Shown here: positions 1-6,297 of the stretch, piece by piece
How the letters are laid out: the number at the start of each line of letters is the position of its first letter
Position numbering within the stretch: the first letter of the stretch is position 1
Source: an uncultured Clostridium sp.
Lineage (GTDB): Bacteria > Bacillota_A > Clostridia > Lachnospirales > Lachnospiraceae
Reading direction: 5' to 3'
NCBI GenBank assembly: GCA_900556965.1
Contig: USQV01000063.1
Coordinates: 1 to 6,380, forward strand
DNA length: 6,380 bases
Notes under the pieces: generated by a model
What the model was told of the DNA's origin: nothing
The model's input: only the letters and a program-made list of their open reading frames with translations
Databases searched by the model: none
Program-made: the position numbers and the translations under genes

Positions 1-32
1 TGTCTCATCTGATCTAAATTGATGTCTGTCAT
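1..32 (-). CDS. 5' end of the gene downstream of aroC (partial; possibly chorismate mutase/prephenate dehydratase)
   Basis: On the minus strand an ATG at 32-30 overlaps the aroC TGA in an ATGA arrangement (29-32). A strong GGAGGT ribosome binding site (44-39) inside the end of aroC lies 6 nt upstream. The frame stays open to the window edge and reads MTDINLDQMR. The site and the overlap make a real, translationally coupled start very likely. The identity is much less sure. A short polar start followed by a leucine-rich stretch ending in LDQMR resembles the first helix of AroQ-type chorismate mutase domains, where an arginine in this helix contacts substrate. That enzyme would act directly on the AroC product. 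Ten residues cannot prove it, and another aromatic-pathway gene is equally possible. Confidence 0.6.
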   Translation of the reverse strand, partial: MTDINLDQMR

Positions 33-1102
33 TTTGTTACCTCCATAATACAGTCTAAAATACCAAGAGCCAGAGCGGCTTCTGTGATAGGAACGGCTCT
101 GACGGCGACGCAAGGGTCGTGCCTGCCCTTGACGACGAGAGTTTCGTTTTTATGTGCTTCCAGATCCACCGAATCCTGCTTCCTGCTGATGGATGGAGTC
201 GGCTTAAATGCGGCCCGAAATACCACATCACTTCCATCGCTGATTCCTCCGAGAACACCTCCGGAATGATTTGTTACCTTTACCGGTTTTCCGTCTGTTT
301 CCATGCGAAACGCATCGTTATTTTCCGAACCGCAGGATCTTGCGGCCGCAAAGCCGTCTCCGATCTCAAAGCCCTTCACTGCCCCGATCGAAAGGATCGC
401 TTTTGCAAGCTCCGCATCCAGCTTATCAAAAACCGGCTCGCCCAGTCCGGTGGGAAGATGGGTGATCCTGCACTCGACGATACCTCCGACAGAATCGCAT
501 TCCCGCATTTTTTCATCCAGATACTGCTCTGCCTCTTTCGCTGCTTTCGCATCCGGCATACACAGTTTATTCCGCTTTGCTTCCTCCGGATCCATTTCCG
601 ATCCATTCACTTCGACCGGCCCGATGGCCTTTGTGTAGGCACAGATCGAAATTCCCAGATTTTTCAGAAACTTTTCCGCGATCGCACCGGCTGCCACACG
701 GCCGATCGTTTCCCGCGCCGAAGAACGGCCGCCTCCGCGGTAATCACGGAAGCCAAATTTCTCATCAAAGGTAAAGTCCGCATGTCCCGGACGGTAACAG
801 TCTGCAATCGTTGAATAATCTGCGGAGTGCTGATCCTTGTTCCAAACGATCATGGAGATCGGTGTTCCGGTTGTCTTTCCCTCAAAAGTTCCGGAAAGAA
901 GCTCGACCTGATCTCCTTCCTTTCTCTGGGTTGTAAATCTGCTCTGCCCGGGCTTCCTTCTGTCAAGGAGCTCCTGAATATCTGCCTCGCAAAGAGGCAG
1001 GCCTGCCGGACAGCCATCCACCACCACTCCGATGGCTTTTCCATGGGACTCGCCCCAGGTCGTTACTTTAAATATAGTTCCAATTGTAGATCCTGCTGCC
1101 AT
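29..1102 (-). CDS. aroC: Chorismate synthase
   Basis: Chorismate synthase performs the last step of the shikimate pathway: FMN-dependent 1,4-anti elimination of phosphate from 5-enolpyruvylshikimate-3-phosphate to give chorismate, in the cytoplasm. The 357-residue length is normal for the family. Visible signatures are TTWGESHGK at about 14-22 with the first conserved histidine (H20), RPGHADFTF at 104-112 with the second histidine (H107), the glycine/arginine-rich RGGGRSSARET at 122-132, the NHSGGVLGGISDG segment at 278-290, and the C-terminal RHDPCVAVRAVPITEA at 327-342. No catalytic element appears to be missing. The ATG at 1102-1100 is 2 bp after the TAG of the upstream lactonase gene, with GGAG 7 nt before it, so the two are cotranscribed. 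Its own stop overlaps the next start. No separate promoter is evident. Confidence 0.97.
   Translation of the reverse strand: MAAGSTIGTIFKVTTWGESHGKAIGVVVDGCPAGLPLCEADIQELLDRRKPGQSRFTTQRKEGDQVELLSGTFEGKTTGTPISMIVWNKDQHSADYSTIADCYRPGHADFTFDEKFGFRDYRGGGRSSARETIGRVAAGAIAEKFLKNLGISICAYTKAIGPVEVNGSEMDPEEAKRNKLCMPDAKAAKEAEQYLDEKMRECDSVGGIVECRITHLPTGLGEPVFDKLDAELAKAILSIGAVKGFEIGDGFAAARSCGSENNDAFRMETDGKPVKVTNHSGGVLGGISDGSDVVFRAAFKPTPSISRKQDSVDLEAHKNETLVVKGRHDPCVAVRAVPITEAALALGILDCIMEVTK
39..44 (-). promoter_or_regulatory. Ribosome binding site of the partial gene after aroC
   Basis: GGAGGT read on the minus strand, 6 nt before the ATG at 32-30. It lies within the last codons of aroC. It is what supports calling the edge ATG a real start rather than a chance methionine. 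Confidence 0.75.
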
Positions 1103-1104
1103 TC

Positions 1105-2157
1105 CTAGTCTCCAATCCTCACGATCTCACAACAGTTTGGTTCATTGATCTCTATACTGCGTCCGCTCATGACAAGCAGACCTTTCTCATAGTCGATCTT
1201 AAAGAAGGTGATGCTTCCTTCATGATTGATGGAAGCAAGATGCTTTCCATCCGGGAAAATTGCAATGTCCTTCGGGTAGTCTCCGCTGATGGGGAGACAG
1301 AATTTTAAGGTCAGCATTCCTGTTTCCGTATCTCTCTCATACATGGAAACGGAATTGTCGCCTGCGTTCGAGCAGAACAGATAGTTTTCATCCGGTGAGA
1401 AGCGGATCGCACAGGCCGCCGTGAGCTGATTCGGATCCTTTCCCGTTGTCGGGATTGTCTGGATCTTCTCCACATTCGGTGTCCGCTCTCCCGACTGATA
1501 AGAATAAACATCGATCGTATTCTTTAACTCGTGCATAAGATAGAAAAACTTTCCGTCACTGCTGAAGATAAAATGCCTTGGTGCAGACTCCAGCTCGCTG
1601 CGGATCGTATCAACGAGGGTGATCCTTCCCTCCTTCTTGTCAAAGCGATAGACCTTGACCTGATCGATCCCAAGATCCGCCACCATAAGGAATTTTTCAT
1701 CCGGTGTCATGCGGCTGCAGCTTACATGGGGTCTGAAGTTACGTTCTGCCACGCTGCCGAGCCCTTTATGGAATACGCCGTCTGTGATCCGTCCCACTGA
1801 TCCGTCCTTATTTAATTTAAGGACTGTGACCTTGCCGTCATGATAGCCGGAGACAAAAATATAGTCATCATTTTTGCTTGTAGCGATCTGACAGCCCCGC
1901 ATTCCCTTTATATTTGCACTGTTCAGACGTGACAGGTTTCCGTTCTGAAGTATCTTAAAAGCCACCACGCCTTCATCTGCGATGGAGTACAGTATTTTCC
2001 GGTTGTTTGATGCCTTCAGATAGGAGGAGTTGTCTACCTCTACTTCACAGCGGTAGATAAACTTTCCCTGCTCCACATCCACGTCAAATACTGTGATTCC
2101 TTTTGCTTTTCCTGTATAGGAATAGGAGCCTACATACGCCATATATTTTCCAGTCAT
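1105..2157 (-). CDS. Lactonase-family seven-bladed beta-propeller protein (6-phosphogluconolactonase-like)
   Basis: The protein belongs to the cycloisomerase-2/Pgl (YbhE-like) lactonase family, a cytoplasmic seven-bladed beta-propeller. Enzymes of this fold hydrolyse 6-phosphogluconolactone or act on muconate lactones. At 350 residues it has the usual length. Family landmarks are YVGSYS at 8-13, RPHVSCSRMTPDEKFLMVADLG at about 142-163, APRHFIFSSDGKFFYLMHEL at 192-211, IRFSPDENYLFCSNAGDNSV at 251-270 and PKDIAIFPDGKHLASINHE at 295-313. They are spaced like repeated propeller blades, and there is no signal peptide. I start it at the ATG at 2157, preceded by GGGGGAG 7 nt upstream. The upstream in-frame ATG at 2202 lies inside the promoter, before the expected transcription start. 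The arginine expected in the SNRG motif is alanine here (A265), so the substrate is uncertain. It is first in an operon with aroC. Confidence 0.85.
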   Translation of the reverse strand: MTGKYMAYVGSYSYTGKAKGITVFDVDVEQGKFIYRCEVEVDNSSYLKASNNRKILYSIADEGVVAFKILQNGNLSRLNSANIKGMRGCQIATSKNDDYIFVSGYHDGKVTVLKLNKDGSVGRITDGVFHKGLGSVAERNFRPHVSCSRMTPDEKFLMVADLGIDQVKVYRFDKKEGRITLVDTIRSELESAPRHFIFSSDGKFFYLMHELKNTIDVYSYQSGERTPNVEKIQTIPTTGKDPNQLTAACAIRFSPDENYLFCSNAGDNSVSMYERDTETGMLTLKFCLPISGDYPKDIAIFPDGKHLASINHEGSITFFKIDYEKGLLVMSGRSIEINEPNCCEIVRIGD

Positions 2158-2164
2158 AATATTT

Positions 2165-2172
2165 CTCCCCCT
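2165..2172 (-). promoter_or_regulatory. Ribosome binding site of the lactonase gene
   Basis: AGGGGGAG on the minus strand, 7 nt before the ATG at 2157-2155. It decides the start in favour of this ATG over the one 45 bp upstream, which has no comparable site. Confidence 0.7.
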
Positions 2173-2192
2173 GCCTTTTTCGATTAAGCTAT

Positions 2193-2221
2193 ATTTTAAC
2201 ATATCCCGGCTTATTTGTTAA
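2193..2221 (-). promoter_or_regulatory. SigA-type promoter of the lactonase-aroC operon
   Basis: On the minus strand, a -35 box TTAACA (2221-2216, five of six consensus bases) and a -10 box TAAAAT (2198-2193, five of six) are separated by exactly 17 bp. A TG one base upstream of the -10 box (2201-2200) makes it an extended -10. Transcription would begin near 2186, giving a leader of about 30 nt before the ATG at 2157. The -35 box overlaps the perfect 8-bp palindrome TGTTAACA (2216-2223). Confidence 0.75.
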
Positions 2222-2224
2222 CAG

Positions 2225-2242
2225 AATTTCATATAATTTCAT
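2225..2242. repeat. Two AATTTCAT direct repeats with a 10-bp period, next to the lactonase -35 box
   Basis: AATTTCAT occurs perfectly at 2225-2232 and 2235-2242, one helical turn apart, and AATTTCA recurs at 2301-2307. The pair lies 3 bp upstream of the lactonase -35 box. This could be a protein-binding site or an A/T-rich UP-like element. No regulator is encoded in the window, so the function is open. Confidence 0.4.
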
Positions 2243-2266
2243 CCTGAAAATCTCCCTGAAAATTTC
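2243..2266. repeat. 12-bp tandem repeat, two copies, in the divergent intergenic region
   Basis: CCTGAAAATCTC (2243-2254) is followed directly by CCTGAAAATTTC (2255-2266), differing at one base. It lies between the two divergent promoters. It may be a slippage duplication or a regulatory site; nothing decides between them. Confidence 0.5.
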
Positions 2267-2293
2267 CCTCCCGCTCCCGTCTGTCTTTCTTAC

Positions 2294-2306
2294 GAAATTT
2301 AATTTC
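2294..2306. promoter_or_regulatory. Short inverted repeat upstream of the pot promoter (possible operator)
   Basis: GAAAT (2294-2298) and ATTTC (2302-2306) form a perfect 5-bp inverted repeat around TTA, about 20 bp upstream of the pot -35 box. In such A/T-rich sequence this could easily be chance, so the call is weak. Confidence 0.2.
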
Positions 2307-2325
2307 AAAATCCTCCCGAAATCTA

Positions 2326-2354
2326 TTGACAGTAATTGAAAAAAATGAGTAAAT
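2326..2354 (+). promoter_or_regulatory. Probable SigA-type promoter of the potAB-potCD operon
   Basis: A perfect -35 box TTGACA (2326-2331) is followed after 17 bp by GTAAAT (2349-2354), a weak -10 box helped by a TG one base upstream (2346-2347). An A-rich tract fills the spacer. The start of transcription would fall near 2361, leaving a leader of about 36 nt before potA. The -35 box is convincing; the -10 box is degenerate and could be one base off. Confidence 0.5.
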
Positions 2355-2382
2355 GTTAGAGGACTATTAATTAAGAAAAAAC

Positions 2383-2388
2383 AGGAGG
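2383..2388 (+). promoter_or_regulatory. Ribosome binding site of potA
   Basis: A consensus AGGAGG sits 8 nt before the ATG at 2397-2399 and fixes the potA start. Confidence 0.85.
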
Positions 2389-2396
2389 AGCGAATC

Positions 2397-3473
2397 ATGA
2401 ACCAGCCTCTGATCGACCTGATCCATATATCAAAAAGCTTTGATGGGGACATTATCCTCGATGATCTGAATCTTTCTGTAAAGGAAAATTCCTTTGTGAC
2501 TCTCCTCGGCCCCAGCGGCTGCGGAAAAACGACCACTTTACGCATTATCGGCGGTTTTACCTCTCCCGATCAGGGAAGGGTAATCTTTAACGGAGAAGAT
2601 ATCACCCGAATGCCGCCCAATAAGCGCCAGTTAAACACCGTATTCCAGAAATATGCTCTCTTTACCCACATGAGCATTGCTGATAATATCGCCTTTGGGT
2701 TAAAGATCAAGGGAAAATCAAAAGATTATATCAATGATAAGATCAAGTATGCCTTAAAGCTCGTAAACTTAGACGGCTATGAGAACCGCACCGTTGACTC
2801 CCTGAGCGGCGGCCAGCAGCAGCGTATTGCCATTGCAAGGGCTATCGTGAATGAGCCGAAGCTCCTTCTTTTAGACGAGCCTTTAGGGGCCTTAGACTTA
2901 AAGCTCCGTCAGGACATGCAGTATGAGCTGATCCGCCTGAAAAATGAACTCGGAATTACGTTTATCTACGTTACTCACGATCAGGAGGAAGCCCTCACCA
3001 TGTCTGACACCATCATTGTCATGAACCAGGGCTATATCCAGCAGATGGGAACTCCGGAACAGATCTACAACGAACCGGAAAATGCCTTCGTTGCCGATTT
3101 TATCGGGGAAAGCAATATCGTAGACGGAATTATGCTCCATGACGAGCTGGTAGAAATATTCGGCGCTAAATTTGCCTGTGTCGACAAGGGCTTCGGTACC
3201 CATAAGCCTGTCGACGTGGTGATCCGTCCGGAGGACATCGATCTTGTCGAGCCGGAAAACGGAACACTGGAGGGCGTTGTCACCCATCTGATCTTTAAGG
3301 GTGTCCACTATGAAATGGAAGTAACGACTGCAAACGGATATGAATGGCTTGTCCACAGCACGGATATGTTCCCTGTCGGGAAAAGAGTCGGGATCCATGT
3401 AGATCCCTTCGACATCCAGATCATGAACAAGCCGACATCGGAGGATGAGGAGGCAGTAGGAGTCAATGAATAA
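2397..3473 (+). CDS. potA: Spermidine/putrescine ABC transporter, ATP-binding subunit
   Basis: This is the ATPase that powers polyamine import, acting as a dimer on the inner face of the membrane against PotB and PotC. All nucleotide-binding motifs are intact: Walker A GPSGCGKT (38-45), Q-loop glutamine Q84, signature LSGGQ (136-140), Walker B LLLLDE (156-161), D-loop ALD (165-167) and the switch histidine H194 in THDQEEAL. Residues from about 240 to 345 form a C-terminal regulatory region of the TOBE type, which is characteristic of the PotA/CysA/MalK group. The length (358) is typical. The start is set by AGGAGG 8 nt upstream. Its stop overlaps potB by 8 bp. The neighbouring PotB and PotC-PotD support polyamines over sulfate, iron or sugars as the substrate class. 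Confidence 0.94.
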   Translation: MNQPLIDLIHISKSFDGDIILDDLNLSVKENSFVTLLGPSGCGKTTTLRIIGGFTSPDQGRVIFNGEDITRMPPNKRQLNTVFQKYALFTHMSIADNIAFGLKIKGKSKDYINDKIKYALKLVNLDGYENRTVDSLSGGQQQRIAIARAIVNEPKLLLLDEPLGALDLKLRQDMQYELIRLKNELGITFIYVTHDQEEALTMSDTIIVMNQGYIQQMGTPEQIYNEPENAFVADFIGESNIVDGIMLHDELVEIFGAKFACVDKGFGTHKPVDVVIRPEDIDLVEPENGTLEGVVTHLIFKGVHYEMEVTTANGYEWLVHSTDMFPVGKRVGIHVDPFDIQIMNKPTSEDEEAVGVNE

Positions 3474-4287
3474 TTCAAAGAAACCGCTTCTCGCCCTTCC
3501 TTATGTTATCTGGATGGTGGGATTTACCATTATCCCGCTGCTTATGATATTCTTTTATGGACTCACGGACCGCAGCGGGGCATTCACTCTGGCAAATGTG
3601 ACGGCGATCTTAGCTTCCGACCACCTGAAGGCACTGTTCCTATCGCTGCTCCTGTCCACAGCCAGCACTCTGATCTGTCTTTTGATCGCGTACCCGCTGG
3701 CCCTGATCCTCAGGACGCATCATATCGGCAAGGGAAGCTTTGTTGTTTTCATTTTCATCCTGCCCATGTGGATGAACTTTCTGCTCAGGACAATGGCATG
3801 GCAGACGCTTTTAGAGAAAAACGGAGTGATCAATGCGTTTCTCTCCCTTCTGCACCTTCCGTCCTTAAATATCATCAATACCTCCGGGGCCATCATCCTT
3901 GGCATGGTATACAATTTTCTGCCCTTTATGGTCCTTCCGATCTACAATGTACTGGCAAAAATTGATGATAACGTAATCAATGCCGCTAAGGATCTGGGCG
4001 CCGACAATTTCCAGATCCTCACCCGGATCCTGCTGCCGTTAAGTGTTCCCGGCATCATCAGCGGGATCACTATGGTATTTGTTCCTGCGCTCACTACCTT
4101 CGTGATCTCCAACCTCCTCGGAGGAAGCAAGATCCTGCTGATCGGAAATGTCATCGAGCAGGAATTTACAAAGGGAAGCAACTGGAACCTTGGTGCCGGG
4201 CTTTCCATGGTTCTCATGATCTTTATTCTTCTCAGTATGACCATGATCGCCAAATACGATAAAAATGGGGAGGGCACTGCATTCTAA
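3466..4287 (+). CDS. potB: Spermidine/putrescine ABC transporter, permease subunit
   Basis: PotB forms half of the membrane channel with PotC. Of its 273 residues most are hydrophobic, with about six membrane helices near 10-31, 55-82, 91-110, 141-163, 192-215 and 245-262. The cytoplasmic EAA-type coupling loop, which docks onto PotA, is visible as [27 protein letters not shown] (171-197 in total) with the conserved glycine G178. The start ATG overlaps the end of potA by 8 bp. AGGAG (3458-3462) is only 3 nt from it and a better GAGGAGG (3447-3453) is 12 nt from it, so translation probably depends on coupling to potA. The TAATG junction with the next gene implies the same. Identity as PotB rather than another family permease rests on the operon and the general sequence style. 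Confidence 0.92.
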   Translation: MNNSKKPLLALPYVIWMVGFTIIPLLMIFFYGLTDRSGAFTLANVTAILASDHLKALFLSLLLSTASTLICLLIAYPLALILRTHHIGKGSFVVFIFILPMWMNFLLRTMAWQTLLEKNGVINAFLSLLHLPSLNIINTSGAIILGMVYNFLPFMVLPIYNVLAKIDDNVINAAKDLGADNFQILTRILLPLSVPGIISGITMVFVPALTTFVISNLLGGSKILLIGNVIEQEFTKGSNWNLGAGLSMVLMIFILLSMTMIAKYDKNGEGTAF

Positions 4288-6227
4288 TGAAAACATCCCA
4301 CTCAAGATTAAAACGCTTTTTTGAAAATTTTTACCTTGTATTAGTGCTTTTATTCCTTTATGCTCCTATTGTCGTGATGATGGTGCTTTCCTTCAACAGC
4401 TCCAAATCCCGGTCACAATGGGGCGGTTTTACCCTCCAATGGTATGCACAGATGTTTCAGAGCTCCTCGATTATGGATGCCCTGTATAATACTCTCCTGA
4501 TCGCTTTTTTGTCGGCTCTGATTGCCACGATCTTAGGAACAGCTGCAGCCCTTGGGATCAACAGCATGAAAAAATTGCCCCGGACGATCTGCATGGGCGT
4601 CAACAACATTCCGATGCTGAATTCCGATATCGTTACCGGTATCTCCCTGATGCTCATGTTTATCGCCTTCGGCATCTCCTTGGGCTTCAAAACGATCCTT
4701 TTAGCCCACATCACGTTTAATGTGCCTTATGTGATGCTAAGTGTAATGCCAAAACTGAAGCAGACCAGCAAGTACACCTACGAGGCGGCTCTGGATCTTG
4801 GTGCCTGTCCGCTGGAGGCCTTCTTTAAGGTCGTTTTCCCGGATATCCTGCCGGGGATCCTGTCCGGCTTTCTGATGGCCTTCACCATGTCGCTGGATGA
4901 TTTTATCGTCACCCACTTTACACGCGGAGCCGGCATCAATACACTGTCCACGTTAATCTACAGTGAAGTCCGCCGCGGCATCAAGCCATCCATGTATGCA
5001 TTATCCACGGTGATCTTTGTAACCGTTCTGCTCCTGCTTCTGATCACAAACTTTGCACCGCAGAACACCACCTCCGGCTATGTATCCGGCAACGGAAAAA
5101 GCGGTAAGGAGAATCGCTGGAAGCCGGGCTTCCGTCTGTTCCAAAAGGCGGTTCTTGTGGCAGTTTCCTTCTTTATCATCGTCACGGTATGCTATACCAC
5201 ATGGCGACATATCGATGCATCCCATTCCAATGAGCTTTATGTATACAACTGGGGGGAGTATATTGACGAGAGCGTGATCGAGGAATTTGAGCAGGAGACC
5301 GGAATCCATGTTACCTACGATCTTTTTGAGACAAATGAGGAAATGTATCCGGTCATCGAAGCCGGAGCCGTTCAGTATGATGTGGTATGTCCGTCCGACT
5401 ATATGATCCAGAAAATGGCAGAGAATGATCTGCTGGCAGAGATCGATTTCGATAATATCCCCAATATGGAGCATGTCGATCCGGAATATATGGAACGTTC
5501 TCAGAGCTTTGACCCGCAGAATAAATTTTCAGTGCCCTACTGCTGGGGCACTGTAGGTATCATTTACAACACAAAACGGATCAAGGAGCTGGGAGTACCG
5601 GCACCGACAAAATGGGCCGATCTCTGGGATGAACGCTACAAGGGCGAGATCCTTATGCAGGACAGTGTCCGTGACGCCTTCATGGTCGCTTTAAAAACAC
5701 TTGGCTACTCCATGAACTCTGTAGATCCTGCCGAGCTGGAGGAGGCAAAGAAGCTTCTTCTCGCACAGAAGCCTCTTGTTCAGGCATACGTAGTGGATCA
5801 GGTCCGTGACAAGATGTTAAACGGAGAAGCTGCCGTCGGTGTCATCTATTCCGGAGAGCTGCTGTATCTTCAGGAGGAGGCGGAAAAGCTCAATTTAGAT
5901 TATGAGCTGGAGTATGTGCTTCCGGAGGAAGGAACAAATATCTGGATCGACTCCTGGGTGATCCCTTATAATGCAAGAAATAAGGAAAATGCCGAAAAAT
6001 GGATCAACTTCCTCTGCCGCCCTGATATTGCAAAAAAGAACTTTGAGTATATCACCTACGCTACTCCGAACCGAGGCGCCTTTGAGCTTCTGGATCCGGA
6101 ATACAAAGATAACGAATCTGTATTTCCCGACACCTCAAAGCTTCAGAATTCTGAGGTCTTTAAATATCTGGGAACAGAGGCCGATGATCTGTATAGCGCC
6201 CTCTGGAAGGAGATCAAGGCACAATAG
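4287..6227 (+). CDS. potCD: Fused spermidine/putrescine permease and substrate-binding protein (PotC-PotD)
   Basis: A single 646-residue reading frame carries two transporter parts. Residues 1 to about 258 are PotC: six membrane helices and an EAA loop at 165-194 (YEAALDLGACPLEAFFKVVF and following). A basic cytoplasmic linker (about 259-287) leads to a seventh helix (about 288-304), after which residues 316-646 are PotD. That topology puts PotD outside the cell. PotD landmarks are LYVYNWGEYID (317-327), FETNEEMY (347-354), CPSDYMI (368-374), PYCWGTVGIIYN (417-428), WIDSWVIP (553-560), INFLCRPDIA (573-582) and YATPN (591-595). The ligand-contact equivalents W322, Y325, W553 and D555 are present. 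The start shares one base with the potB stop (TAATG), with GGGGAGGG 12 nt upstream. No lipobox cysteine exists, so the helix replaces the usual lipid anchor. PotD ends at normal length, so the gene is not truncated. Confidence 0.93.
   Translation: MKTSHSRLKRFFENFYLVLVLLFLYAPIVVMMVLSFNSSKSRSQWGGFTLQWYAQMFQSSSIMDALYNTLLIAFLSALIATILGTAAALGINSMKKLPRTICMGVNNIPMLNSDIVTGISLMLMFIAFGISLGFKTILLAHITFNVPYVMLSVMPKLKQTSKYTYEAALDLGACPLEAFFKVVFPDILPGILSGFLMAFTMSLDDFIVTHFTRGAGINTLSTLIYSEVRRGIKPSMYALSTVIFVTVLLLLLITNFAPQNTTSGYVSGNGKSGKENRWKPGFRLFQKAVLVAVSFFIIVTVCYTTWRHIDASHSNELYVYNWGEYIDESVIEEFEQETGIHVTYDLFETNEEMYPVIEAGAVQYDVVCPSDYMIQKMAENDLLAEIDFDNIPNMEHVDPEYMERSQSFDPQNKFSVPYCWGTVGIIYNTKRIKELGVPAPTKWADLWDERYKGEILMQDSVRDAFMVALKTLGYSMNSVDPAELEEAKKLLLAQKPLVQAYVVDQVRDKMLNGEAAVGVIYSGELLYLQEEAEKLNLDYELEYVLPEEGTNIWIDSWVIPYNARNKENAEKWINFLCRPDIAKKNFEYITYATPNRGAFELLDPEYKDNESVFPDTSKLQNSEVFKYLGTEADDLYSALWKEIKAQ
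5106..5111 (+). other. Ribosome-binding-like AAGGAG inside the PotC-PotD linker
   Basis: AAGGAG occurs within codons 274-275 of the fused gene, in the linker between the two modules. No ATG, GTG or TTG stands at a suitable distance in the same frame, so it is unlikely to start a separate PotD. It may be chance or a remnant of a once separate potD. Confidence 0.15.
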
Positions 6228-6232
6228 CTACT

Positions 6233-6252
6233 CCCACGGGCTTGCCCGTGGG
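6233..6252. other. Perfect 9-bp GC-rich hairpin just after the potCD stop
   Basis: CCCACGGGC (6233-6241) and GCCCGTGGG (6244-6252) are exact inverted repeats around TT; in RNA the loop would be CTTG. A T-G wobble (6232/6253) extends the stem. The plus-strand sequence after it (GTTCTGATT) lacks a T run, and so does the minus-strand flank, so it is not a convincing intrinsic terminator. It could still slow or protect the 3' end of the pot mRNA. It is better explained as an element-end hairpin. Confidence 0.75.
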
Positions 6253-6297
6253 GTTCTGATTGCCAAGCAGTCCAACAGCTACATTGACGGTAAATTT

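Noticed and set aside
119..814. A 231-codon plus-strand frame opposite aroC.
   Set aside because: It is antisense to a well-conserved gene, gives an arginine/phenylalanine/cysteine-rich product with no recognisable motif, and has no ribosome binding site or context. It is a shadow of aroC codon usage.
2158..2202. An N-terminal extension of the lactonase starting at the ATG at 2202 (15 extra residues).
   Set aside because: That ATG overlaps the extended -10 region and lies upstream of the expected transcription start. It has no good ribosome binding site, and the extra residues do not resemble the family start.
2898..3398. A 166-codon minus-strand frame opposite potA, and a similar 157-codon frame at 5001-5474 opposite potCD.
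   Set aside because: Both are complements of clear conserved coding sequence and show no family features.
5181..5192. A lipobox around the cysteine at residue 302 of PotC-PotD.
   Set aside because: The residues before the cysteine are V-T-V. A valine at -1 does not fit signal peptidase II, which needs a small residue, and the helix is internal to the protein. It is read as a membrane tether instead.
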